Below are positions 9,492 through 17,384 of a DNA stretch of 20,000 bases, one piece after another. The stretch is from Conus ventricosus. Its lineage: Eukaryota; Mollusca; Gastropoda; Neogastropoda; Conidae. A program made the translations under genes and the position numbers. Under the pieces are notes generated by a model. That model had not been told where the DNA came from and did no database searches. It saw only the letters and a program-made list of their open reading frames with translations. The stretch is taken from NCBI GenBank assembly GCA_018398815.1, contig CM031628.1, positions 8,035,545 through 8,055,544 on the forward strand, written 5' to 3'. Position 1 is the first letter of the stretch. Every line of letters begins with the position of its first letter.

Positions 9492-9977
9492 GTCTTCTCT
9501 CTGACTGCGGATCTTTCTGTACTACAAGTCACCTTGCTGTCTTTGTCTTCCTCCGTCCTGATCCGAGTCCACCTAAACTGGATTTTGACTGTAACCCTGA
9601 CAACCTCTTTTTCACCGGAAAAAAAAAACAACAACAAAAAACAACAACTCGTTCTCAAACAACGGACATCTATGATAGCATCATCCTCATAATCATGTTA
9701 TCCCCATTGCTTATAGAAAAACAAGATAATGCCTGACAATCCTGTGTCCGTTTCTGTGTCGTGAGTTTCACGTGCACGCCCATGTCTGTGATGACTCCAA
9801 GATCCTTACAAGAATCAATTAAAATGACGCTGGCTTCTGGAGACAGCCATAATCAGACACCCTCCCTGGGCTGGGATGATGAAACCAAGTGCCAACAACT
9901 CGGAATAGGAGAAGTTGGGCGGGTGAAAGGGAGGGGGAAGGTGTGTATGTAACAGGGACAGGGGCGTGTGTGTGTGT
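9492..9977. other. Unassigned DNA
   Basis: Ordinary-complexity sequence of roughly even base composition with an A-rich patch (9619-9645). A 63-codon plus-strand frame (9761-9952) has no recognised domain. I see no gene or element. Confidence 0.5.
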
Positions 9978-9995
9978 GGGGGGGGGGGGGGGGGG
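9964..9995. repeat. (GT)n followed by an 18-base G run
   Basis: GTGTGTGTGTG then about 18 uninterrupted G, followed by a G-rich tail to about 10012. Confidence 0.9.
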
Positions 9996-10133
9996 TGCCG
10001 GGGAGGGGGCGACAGAGTAGATGGCGTGCTGACTTCCTGGTTGAAAGGATAGAAATTTTAACCGCTTTCATCACAGCGATCCCATCCTTCCTAGACCTTT
10101 TTAAACTAACCGGAGATAGATGGGGGGTGGGCG

Positions 10134-10191
10134 GGTGAGAGAGCGAGAGAGAGAGAGAGACGGAGAGAGAGAGAGAGGGAGAGAGAGAGCG

Positions 10192-10279
<88 letters not shown>

Positions 10280-10329
10280 CGAAAGAAAGAGAGAGAAGGC
10301 GGCAGAGAGAGAGGGGGGGGGGGGGAGAC

Positions 10330-10385
<56 letters not shown>

Positions 10386-10495
10386 AGGGACAGAGAGGGG
10401 GAGTGAGAGAGAAAGACAGAGAGAGTGAGTGAGAGAGAGAGAGATAGATAAAGAGAAAGAGGGAGACAGACAGACAGACAGAGAGACAGATGGAT
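10134..10495. repeat. (GA)n array with CAGA tail
   Basis: Long GAGAGA tracts with AGG, CACACA and GGGG interruptions, ending in CAGACAGACAGACAGA. It is the complement-type partner of the CT/CTGT array at 10676-10944. Confidence 0.94.
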
Positions 10496-10534
10496 GGAAG
10501 GGGAGGATGATTAGCAGGAGCCTTTCCTCCTTTG

Positions 10535-10565
10535 CCCCCCCCCCCCACACACACACACACACACT
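10535..10565. repeat. 12-base C run followed by (CA)n
   Basis: Poly-C at 10535-10546 followed by ACACAC to about 10564. It lies between the GA and CT arrays. Confidence 0.88.
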
Positions 10566-10672
10566 CACGTGTATGCACTTATACGTTCGCACACATCATC
10601 CTCCTTTCGGCATTCCTGCTTTACTTTTCCACAGACAGGTAACGAGTGTGCAGTGACATTTCACTACAAGAT

Positions 10673-10950
<278 letters not shown>

Positions 10951-10998
10951 TAGACGCTGATGTAAATATCATCTTCTGGTGTTTGCACGTGCATTCAA

Positions 10999-11094
10999 CT
11001 TGCAGCATCTACCAGGCTGACACCAAAGCGCCGCGCGTGCCCTGCATGCACAGAAGACGAGCAAGAAACAGTGTACCAGCACATGCAGTTCTAG
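10999..11094 (+). pseudogene. Possible LINE C-terminal cysteine motif fragment
   Basis: One frame reads RLTPKRRACPACTEDEQETV and then YQHMQF before a TAG at 11092-11094. The arrangement C-x2-C, then E-T, then H resembles the C-x2-C...H...C knuckle after the reverse transcriptase in several non-LTR retrotransposons. The final cysteine would fall exactly at the stop. The fragment is short and isolated between a CT array and an A-rich run, which could be the remains of an element tail. A chance match is possible. Confidence 0.33.
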
Positions 11095-11241
11095 GAAAAA
11101 AAGAAATAAAAGAAAAAAAGAAATGAGTAAAGTAAAAAAGAAAAAATTAAACCATATTTCAAGACAATTTTTTTACAGGTATTTCAGGTACGAACAGTTA
11201 AGGTGTATCTCGGTCCTGATTTTTTTTTTCATCCACCAACA

Positions 11242-11242
<1 letters not shown>

Positions 11243-11291
<49 letters not shown>
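11243..11291. repeat. (CA)n microsatellite
   Basis: About 24 near-perfect CA units immediately 5' of the truncated LINE fragment. Confidence 0.95.
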
Positions 11292-11293
<2 letters not shown>

Positions 11294-11301
11294 CTTGATC
11301 T

Positions 11302-11642
11302 GATCACATATCACCAATTCTGTCTTCCTTACACTGGCTCCCAATTCAGTCTCGCATTGACTTTAAAGTTCTCCTCCTGGTTTTCAAATCACTGAATAAT
11401 CTGGCTCCCTCCTACCTCTCTGACCTCCTCCATCTCTATGTTCCGTCTCGCAATTTACGCTCATCCACCGATTCTCGTCTGCTTCGGCTTCCCTCCGCTC
11501 GCCTGAAAACTTCAGGCCAACGATCTTTCTCTTACCAGGCACTGCTCTGTGGAATAGTCTCCCTTTTTCATTGCGTAACACGGACTCTTTAGAGACTTTT
11601 AAAACCTCCCTAAAGACACATCTTTTCCCTCGGACTGATTAA
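11302..11642 (+). pseudogene. LINE reverse transcriptase, C-terminal remnant
   Basis: From 11302 one frame reads DHISPILSSLHWLPIQ, then RIDFKVLLLVFKSLNNLAPS, YLSDLL and RLKTSGQRSFSY. The signal then moves to a second frame reading GTALWNSLPFSLRNTDSLET and FKTSLKTHLFPRTD before TAA at 11640-11642. HWLPI, RIDFK, LAPSYLSDLL, ALWNSLP and FKTSLKTHLF are the conserved end of ORF2 in a widespread animal LINE family. One frameshift near 11537 is enough to explain the break, so this copy is younger than the Penelope-like one but still dead. Confidence 0.82.
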
Positions 11643-11716
11643 CGATATCCAGTTACCACTGTGCGCGTGTTTGCTGGTGTTGAACGCGCTCCTGTGTCTG
11701 TCTGCGTGTGAGAGTT

Positions 11717-11741
11717 CCCCCCCCCCCCCCCCCCCCCGGCG

Positions 11742-11778
<37 letters not shown>

Positions 11779-11780
11779 CG
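11717..11780. repeat. 21-base C run followed by (GT)n and (GC)n
   Basis: C run at about 11717-11737, GGCG, then GT units to about 11767 and a GCGCGCGTGCG patch. It lies inside the LINE 3' untranslated region and probably expanded after insertion. Confidence 0.9.
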
Positions 11781-11828
11781 CTTGCTTTGAATTAGAATTA
11801 TAATTTTTATCATGTTTTTCTGTAATAT

Positions 11829-11857
11829 GCGCTTTGGGCTCTTGCGAGGTAAAGCGC
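11829..11857 (+). other. LINE 3' stem-loop
   Basis: GCGCTTT (11829-11835) pairs perfectly with AAAGCGC (11851-11857) around a 15-base loop, just before TATAAATAT and the ATTAC repeats. Its position and sequence fit the 3' recognition hairpin of L2/CR1-like elements. Confidence 0.65.
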
Positions 11858-11929
11858 TCTATAAATATCCTTTTACATTACATTACATTACATTACACAC
11901 ACACACACACACATCTATATGTATATATA

Positions 11930-11940
11930 TTTTTTTTCAG
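11930..11940 (+). promoter_or_regulatory. 3' splice site of the Ig-like exon
   Basis: A run of eight T followed by CAG, with AT-rich TATATATA sequence before it and the LINE (ATTAC)n tail about 43 bases upstream. No other obvious branch-point sequence lies between the tail and the acceptor. Confidence 0.75.
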
Positions 11941-12285
11941 GTCTGACCTCGAAGGCGTTCGACGGCGTGCCCAATCTGCAAGTTCTCCAATGCTCGGGAC
12001 AGGTACTGGACTCCTCAGTCGACCTGCTCAGCATGACGATCTATACGTCACGCAGCGGAAGTGACGTCACCCTGGTCTCGGTGAACCTGCGCCGGGAGGA
12101 ATGCATCATGTCTCCGAACACGTTCTCGCTGTGCGAGATCAACCCGGTCAATACCCGGATGACCAACCTGAGGGCGCTCATCCCCAATCCCGCGCGACCG
12201 GTTGAGTACAAGTGTAACGTCACGTGGTACAAGAGTCAGGGGCGAGTCATCATCAAGTCGTGGGCCTTGACCGTGTCGGCTATCC
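11941..12285 (+). CDS. Internal exon encoding a probable Ig-like extracellular domain
   Basis: A TTTTTTTTCAG acceptor precedes 11941 and a GTGAGT donor follows 12285. The 345-nt segment stays open in one frame, with the intron splitting a codon after its first base at both ends (phase 1-1). This is the classic arrangement for shuffled extracellular modules. Counting the split codon as residue 1, cysteines lie at 18, 55, 65 and 92. C18 (in VLQCSG) and C92 (in EYKCNVTWY) have spacing that fits the B- and F-strand disulphide of an Ig fold, and C55-C65 could form a second loop. N93-V-T is an N-glycosylation sequon. No signal peptide or membrane segment lies in this exon. The exon is more GC-rich and complex than its surroundings. 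The role is probably adhesion, receptor or secreted recognition, but the gene is not identified. It could instead be another cysteine-containing beta-sandwich. The exon call is firm, the domain call moderate. Confidence 0.75.
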
Positions 12286-12291
12286 GTGAGT
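12286..12291 (+). promoter_or_regulatory. 5' splice site of the Ig-like exon
   Basis: GTGAGT, a strong GT donor consensus, directly follows ...GCTATCC. A long (GT)n tract begins about 65-70 bases downstream. Confidence 0.75.
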
Positions 12292-12350
12292 TTGGCTGGT
12301 GTTGTTATGTTGAGTCTGTCGTTGTTGTCGTGTGTGTGTTTGTGTTTGTG

Positions 12351-12354
<4 letters not shown>

Positions 12355-12419
<65 letters not shown>
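12355..12419. repeat. (GT)n microsatellite in the intron
   Basis: About 32 GT units, close downstream of the Ig-like exon donor. On the transcribed strand this is UG-repeat RNA. Confidence 0.95.
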
Positions 12420-12422
<3 letters not shown>

Positions 12423-12515
12423 GTATTGGTTGTATTTCGCGCTGTGATGTCATGTGTTGTTGTGTCTGAGGATGATGAGGTGATCTCCCCATCTCACTGT
12501 GTCTCTCTTAGTTCA

Positions 12516-12519
<4 letters not shown>

Positions 12520-12586
<67 letters not shown>
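12520..12586. repeat. (CT)n microsatellite in the intron
   Basis: About 33 near-perfect CT units ending in TTTTAG, which resembles a splice acceptor. No plausible exon follows it. Confidence 0.94.
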
Positions 12587-12589
<3 letters not shown>

Positions 12590-12636
12590 GTTTATCTCCT
12601 ACTTTTTCCCCTACTGGCCCACTCCCCCACCCACCT

Positions 12637-12837
<201 letters not shown>

Positions 12838-12987
12838 CATGCGCGCCCACACACAGACACACACTCGCGCGATTGCGCTTGCATATTCTTGCACGCACGC
12901 ATCGCACATGTCTGTGTGTGTGTTTGTGTATGTGCGTGCGTGAGTGCGTGCGTGTATGTGTGTATGTGTGTGTGTGTGCGTACATGC

Positions 12988-13018
<31 letters not shown>

Positions 13019-13027
13019 TGTGTGTTG
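12838..13027. repeat. CG/CA-rich tract and (GT)n/(GC)n microsatellite
   Basis: Alternating purine-pyrimidine DNA: CGCG and CACA patches, then GTGTGT and GCGTGC from about 12909, a run of GCGCGCGCGCG near 12987-13001, and GT units to 13026. Such sequence readily forms Z-DNA. Confidence 0.9.
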
Positions 13028-13082
13028 TAGTCCTCTTGTAATTCAGGAAGGTTATGTCTTCATTGATCCATCTTATTTGCAG

Positions 13083-13093
13083 AGGACATAGAG
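13083..13093 (+). CDS. Candidate microexon (9 or 11 nt) following the Ig-like exon
   Basis: A pyrimidine-rich stretch ending TTATTTGCAGAG precedes GACATAGAG, and a perfect GTAAGT donor begins at 13094. With the first AG the exon is 11 nt and, joined to the phase-1 end at 12285, reads Q-D-I-E and ends in phase 0. With the second AG it is 9 nt, reads R-H-R and keeps phase 1. Longer exons starting at AGs at 13030 or 13046 hit in-frame stops. A start after the AG at 13050 would give [13 protein letters not shown] and a stop, an alternative terminal exon with a weak acceptor. The implied intron is about 0.8 kb. A chance pairing of splice signals is quite possible. Confidence 0.33.
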
Positions 13094-13099
13094 GTAAGT

Positions 13100-13800
13100 C
13101 CATTTTCTAATCTGCGGATTTATGATGTGATACTGCTGATGTTTTGCTGTGATCACTTCTGCTTTTTCCTCTGCCTTTTCTTCTGCTTTTTCCTTTGCCT
13201 ATTCTTGTCTTTTTCCTTTCGTCCTCAAACTGATGTTTCCAATAAAAGAAAATGACACCGTTGATGTGTGCTGTGTGTGTGTGGTGAATGTTGTGTGTTC
13301 TGCCAAACAGCTGATTATATATCATTCAGACGATTGACAATAATCACACAGAATATCTGCATGCCTTTCGTCGGCCGTTTTACGGGGGATGGGATGTAAG
13401 AATTTCGACAAGTATTGAAACAATTCCATGTCAAATATGCAAATGGTCACGAGCGTGGTCTTTTCTTTTGTCTCTTTCTTTCTGTCCATATTTGGCGTGT
13501 TGCTCTGGTAGTAAACGATACTCATGCACATATCAGAAGACTGTCAATGGAGAAAGACACCAACACCTTGGTGTAAATGGTGATGACGAATGACGCTTTT
13601 TGTCTGTGTCTGTCTCTCCTTCTCTCTTCTCCTCCCCCTCCCCCCTTCCCCATTTTTTCTTCTTCTTTCTGTCTTCTTCCCTCTTTTAATGTCTTTTTTC
13701 CTTCTTTCTTTGAATTCGTCCCGTCTTTCTTTCTTCTTCGTCTATCCTTGTGCTCGATTTCATCAGTTTTGTATGTTTGATCTTTTCCACCACTTTCTTT
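13100..13800. other. Unassigned, partly pyrimidine-rich, probable intron
   Basis: Repeated TGCTTTTTCCT-like phrases occur at about 13158-13215. Ordinary DNA follows to about 13560 and a CT/TTC-rich stretch from 13600 to 13800 leads into the 39-bp minisatellite. No exon with convincing splice sites or domain was found. Confidence 0.5.
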
Positions 13801-13808
13801 CCTTTATT

Positions 13809-14424
13809 CAGTTGGTTTCTTCCTTTCTCATGTTGAATTCCTTTGTTCAGTTGGTTTCTTCCTTTCTCATGTTGAATTTCTTTATTCAGTTGGTTTCTTC
13901 CTTTCTCATGTTGAATTTCTTTATTCAGTTGGTTTCTTCCTTTCTCATGTTGAATTCCTTTGTTCAGTTGGTTTCTTCCTTTCTCATGTTGAATTCCTTT
14001 GTTCAGTTGGTTTCTTCCTTTCTCATGTTGAATTTCTTTGTTCAGTTGGTTTCTTCCTTTCTCATGTTGAATTCCTTTGTTCAGTTGGTTTCTTCCTTTC
14101 TCATTTTGAATTCCTTTGTTCAGTTGGTTTCTTCCTTTCTCATTTTGAATTCCTTTGTTCAGTTGGTTTCTTCCTTTCTCATGTTGAATTCCTTTATTCA
14201 GTTGGTTTCTTCCTTTCTCATGTTGAATTTCTTTATTCAGTTGGTTTCTTCCTTTCTCATGTTGAATTTCTTTATTCAGTTGGTTTCTTCCTTTCTCATG
14301 TTGAATTTCTTTATTCAGTTGGTTTCTTCCTTTCTCATGTTGAATTTCTTTATTCAGTTGGTTTCTTCCTTTCTCATGTTGAATTTCTTTATTCAGTTGG
14401 TTTCTTCCTTTCTCATTTTGAATG
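13809..14424. repeat. 39-bp minisatellite, 16 copies
   Basis: Each unit starts at CAGTTGGTTTCTTCC and contains TTTCTCATGTTGAATT. Because 39 is divisible by three, the array stays open in one frame for 16 repeats of QLVSSFLMLN plus three residues, which explains the 280-codon frame covering it. Two unit types alternate in blocks: one with ATTTCTTTATT (copies 2-3 and 11-15) and one with ATTCCTTTGTT (copies 1, 4, 5, 7-9), with intermediate forms. Copies 8, 9 and 16 carry CATTTT instead of CATGTT. This is typical block homogenisation of a minisatellite, not protein constraint. Confidence 0.95.
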
Positions 14425-14539
14425 TCTTTTGATCTGCGGTTGTATCATGACATACAAATACAATCTTTCAAAAGCTGAAAACACAAAGAGTTCGTGTGCA
14501 TTTATGATTGGCATGGATGTTATGCTTGAAAGAAAACAA

Positions 14540-15120
14540 AAAAGGACTTACCATTGCGATCATATCGTGAACGGGGTGTGTCAAAAGTGTGGTTTACGAA
14601 AGGAAGAGTGAAAACTGCTGTCTCAGTTGTATGGTCATGGCGGGCTGTCAAAAGCGTAGGGTAAGAAAGGAGAAGCTGGAATTGTTATCTTATTCTTCAA
14701 GACCTAGAACTAGTATTCTCATTCTCATGTGAGGTTGGTCTGTTAAAAGTGTGGTGTGTGAAAGGAAGGACTGGAATCGTAATACTTATTCTATGGTGAT
14801 GTTGTCTATTAAAATGTGGTGTATGAAAGAAAGAACTGGAATCGTCATCCCTATTGTATGGTCAGGTCGACCTGTCAAAATGTGATATATGAAAAGGAGA
14901 GTTCGGAATTGACATTCCAATTCTATGGTGATGTTGTTAGTTAAAAGTGTTGTGGATGAAAGAAAGTGTTTGAATCGTAATTCCAATTGTATGGTGATGT
15001 CGCTTTGTCAAAATATGATATATGGAAGGAAGAGTCGGAATTTTCATTTCATTGTGAAATTAGAGATGGACCGCCATTCTAGGCCTATGGTGATTATTAG
15101 GGGATGTTGTTATTCTGTTT
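14540..15120. repeat. Degenerate ~66-bp satellite, first block
   Basis: About 8 diverged units share the order TGTCAAAAGTGTGGT, GTATGAAAGGAAGA, TGGAATCGTCATTCCAAT, CTATGGTGATG. Clear units start near 14646, 14748, 14808, 14873, 14939 and 15006. Identity between units looks modest, so the block is old. The short zinc-finger-like frame at 14429-14611 is partly a translation of the first unit. Confidence 0.85.
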
Positions 15121-15479
15121 AACGTCTGTTCACTAAAAGTGATATTAGACGATGGGAAAGGATGGGGGAAAAGGGAAGGGGTGGGAAGAGTGGGAAGAAG
15201 TTGACTGCATGTTAAGTTTGATATGAACGTGCGTGTGTATGCCGGTACTGGCATGGGTGTGCACAAGAGCTTAAGATGTAATTATTGTATAAGGAAAATG
15301 GGTCAAAATGTTACATAATTACCAATCAATGAAGATCAAAGCTATGGACATATGAAAATCAGTGAGGATCTACCAAATATGAAAAAAAAGAACAATAATG
15401 CATTAATCCTTCAACATCGAATTAGCAAATAACACACAAAGAAAGCAACAGCCAACACATGCATTTGCATGTCATAAAA

Positions 15480-15480
<1 letters not shown>
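15121..15480. other. Unassigned DNA interrupting the 66-bp satellite
   Basis: Purine-rich patch at 15150-15200, then ordinary AT-rich sequence. No gene, element end or target-site duplication recognised. Confidence 0.5.
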
Positions 15481-15548
<68 letters not shown>

Positions 15549-15570
15549 CATATACATATATGAAATATAT

Positions 15571-15626
<56 letters not shown>

Positions 15627-15794
15627 CGCGCGCGTGCGCGCGTATGAGTGCGTGCATGCACGGGCATGCATGCCTGTGTGTGCGTGTGTTCTTGCATCCG
15701 TATTTATGTACGTGCGTGTATGTGTATAAGTGTGTGTATGTGAGAGAGAGGGAGAGAGAGATAGATACGCTGCGTGTGTGTGCATGTGTGTGTT

Positions 15795-15859
<65 letters not shown>

Positions 15860-15860
15860 G
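15481..15860. repeat. (TA)n, (TG)n, GC-rich and (TG)n microsatellite complex
   Basis: TA units (about 15484-15547), TG units (about 15573-15622), alternating CGCGCG and TGCATG, a short GAGA patch (15742-15760), then about 30 TG units (15797-15857). The minus-strand frames of 207, 70 and 61 codons here are repeat translations. Confidence 0.94.
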
Positions 15861-16084
15861 AAACGACATTACTATCACAAAAATGGGGGTTTGGGATGAT
15901 GAAAACTGAGTCAATAACAGGAATATACCAACTGGACAGTTAATCAAACACTCTGAAAAAATGCGGAGAAGTGAATAACTGTTCAAAACATTTTCAAGAG
16001 AAATGGAAGACTCGGATAAAAACTGTCGTCCCACTCTCAGAGATACTAGTTCTTTGACTCTGGAGCAATGAACAAGTAAATGAC
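15861..16084. other. Unassigned DNA before the second satellite block
   Basis: Ordinary AT-rich sequence with no recognisable coding signal. The 66-bp satellite resumes at about 16085. Confidence 0.5.
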
Positions 16085-17370
16085 TGATCGTTAGGGGATG
16101 TCAAACGTGTGGTGTTTGAAAAAAAAGAGTTGGAATTGTCATGACAGTTTCATGTTGATGGCACAGTGTATGAAAGAAAGAGTTGGGATTGTCATGACAA
16201 TTTCATGTTGATGGCACAGTGTATGAAAGAAAGAGTTGGGATTGTCATGACAATTTCATGTTGATGGCACAGTGTATGAAAGAAAGAGTTGGGATTGTCA
16301 TGACAATTTCATGTTGATGGCACAGTGTATGAAAGAAAGAGTTGGGATTGTCATGACAATTTCATGGTGATGGCACAGTGTATGAAAGAAAGAGTTGGGA
16401 TTGTCATGACAATTTCATGTTGATGGCACAGTGTATGAAAGAAAGAGTTGGGATTGTCATGACAATTTCATGGTGATGGCACAGTGTATGAAAGAAAGAG
16501 TTGGGATTGTCATGACAATTTCATGGTGATGGCACAGTGTATGAAAGAAAGAGTTGGGATTGTCATGACAATTTCATGGTGATGGCAGTCTGTCAAAAAG
16601 ACGGTGCATGAAAGGAACACTTGGGAAACGCAATTCCAATTTTATGGTGATGTTTGGCTGTCAAAAATTTAATATATAAAAGTAGAATTGGAATCGCCAT
16701 TCTAATGCTATGGTGATACTGGTCTGTGGAATGTCTAGTGTCTGAAAGGGAAAGCTGGAATCGTATTTCCAATTCAATGGAAATGGTGGGTTGTTAAATG
16801 TGTGGTGTATAGAATTAGAGTTGGAATCGCCATGGTAACGCTATGGTGATGCTGGTCAACCGAAAGTGGGATGAAGGAAAGGAAGAGGTAGAATCGTCAT
16901 GACAACCCAATGGCGACGGCGGTATTTCAAATGTCAAATATAAAGGCAAGAACTGGACTTTCCATGACAGTTCTATGGCAATTGTGGGTTGTCAAAAGAG
17001 TTGAGATCGCCATTCTAATTCTATGGGGTGTTGATATGTCAAATGTATGGCGTGTGAAAGGAAGAACTGGACTTTCCGTTACAATCTTATGGCGATCGTG
17101 GGCTGTCAAAGGTGTGGTATATAAAATTAGAGTTTAGATCGCCATTCTAATCCTATGGGGATGTTGATATGTCAAACGTGCGGTGTATGGAGGGACGAAT
17201 TGAAATCAGGGTCCCAGTCCTCTGGTGATGATAATATGTCAAGAGCGTGGTGTATGAAAGAAACAGTTAAAATCACCATTCAACTAGTATGGTAATTGTG
17301 GTCTGTCAAAAGAATGAGACATGAAAGGAAGAGTTGAAAGTGACATTGGAACTCCATGGTCGCTGTTGAC
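16085..17370. repeat. Degenerate ~66-bp satellite, second block
   Basis: The same unit family as 14540-15120 continues, flanking and containing the 53-bp array. Units can be followed by recurring GTCAAA, GTATGAAAGGAA, GGAATCGCCATTCTAAT and CTATGGTGATG phrases at about 16585, 16655, 16720, 16790, 16855, 16925, 17040, 17105, 17170, 17235 and 17300. Pairs of units also recur together: AACTGGACTTTCC at 16950 and 17066, and GATCGCCATTCTAAT at 17006 and 17138. This suggests a dimeric higher-order unit of roughly 116-132 bases. Confidence 0.85.
16141..16590. repeat. Homogeneous 53-bp tandem array, 8 copies, nested in the 66-bp satellite
   Basis: The landmark CATG(T/G)TGATGGCACAG starts at 16151, 16204, 16257, 16310, 16363, 16416, 16469 and 16522, each exactly 53 bases apart, with a ninth CATGGTGATGGCA at 16575 passing back into the degenerate family. 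Within the repeated copies I see mainly one variable base (T in copies 1-4 and 6, G in 5, 7 and 8). Compared with the 66-bp unit, about 13 bases around TCTGTCAAAAG are missing. Each junction carries the perfect palindrome ATTGTCATGACAAT. Confidence 0.95.
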
Positions 17371-17384
17371 CTCTTTTATTCCTT

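Larger units (their letters stand above)
11296..11897 (+). mobile_element. 3' end of a non-LTR retrotransposon (LINE, L2/CR1-like)
   Basis: A C-terminal reverse transcriptase remnant (11302-11642) is followed by a 3' untranslated region. That region contains a 21-base C run and a GT microsatellite (about 11717-11780), then a 7-bp stem-loop (11829-11857), TATAAATAT and a short (ATTAC)n tail ending near 11897. Short 3' tandem tails and 3' stem-loops recognised by the element's own reverse transcriptase are typical of L2/CR1-type LINEs. The 5' part is missing, as expected from incomplete target-primed reverse transcription. The element lies in the same orientation as the Ig-like exon just downstream. 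The clade name is inferred from remembered motifs. Confidence 0.8.

Noticed and set aside
9853..10592. Minus-strand frames of 241 and 163 codons and plus-strand frame of 102 codons
   Set aside because: They are translations of the GA/CT array and neighbouring C runs, present on both strands at once.
11877..11912. Telomere-like or internal telomeric repeat
   Set aside because: The (ATTAC)n and (CA)n run does not match TTAGGG or a variant. Its position after a LINE 3' stem-loop explains it as the element's tail.
12520..12590. Exon after the CT tract ending in TTTTAG
   Set aside because: The sequence after the AG has no coherent open frame joining in phase 1 to a donor. The tract is a microsatellite that only mimics a polypyrimidine tract.
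13590..14432. 280-codon frame resembling a hydrophobic repeat protein
   Set aside because: The 39-bp unit is divisible by three and happens to lack a stop in that frame. Unit variants change residues in blocks as expected for DNA homogenisation, and the frame starts in a pyrimidine-rich low-complexity stretch.
14429..14611. 60-codon frame ending with HCDHIVNGVCQKCGLRKEE, zinc-finger-like
   Set aside because: The cysteine/histidine part overlaps the first unit of the 66-bp satellite (TGTCAAAAGTGTGG), and the other units do not preserve it as protein.
15411..16034. 207-codon minus-strand frame
   Set aside because: Most of it is threonine/histidine and isoleucine/tyrosine translation of the TG and TA microsatellites.
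16141..16590. CRISPR-like array
   Set aside because: The copies are directly abutting 53-bp repeats without unique spacers, in a eukaryotic context with splice sites and retroelements.
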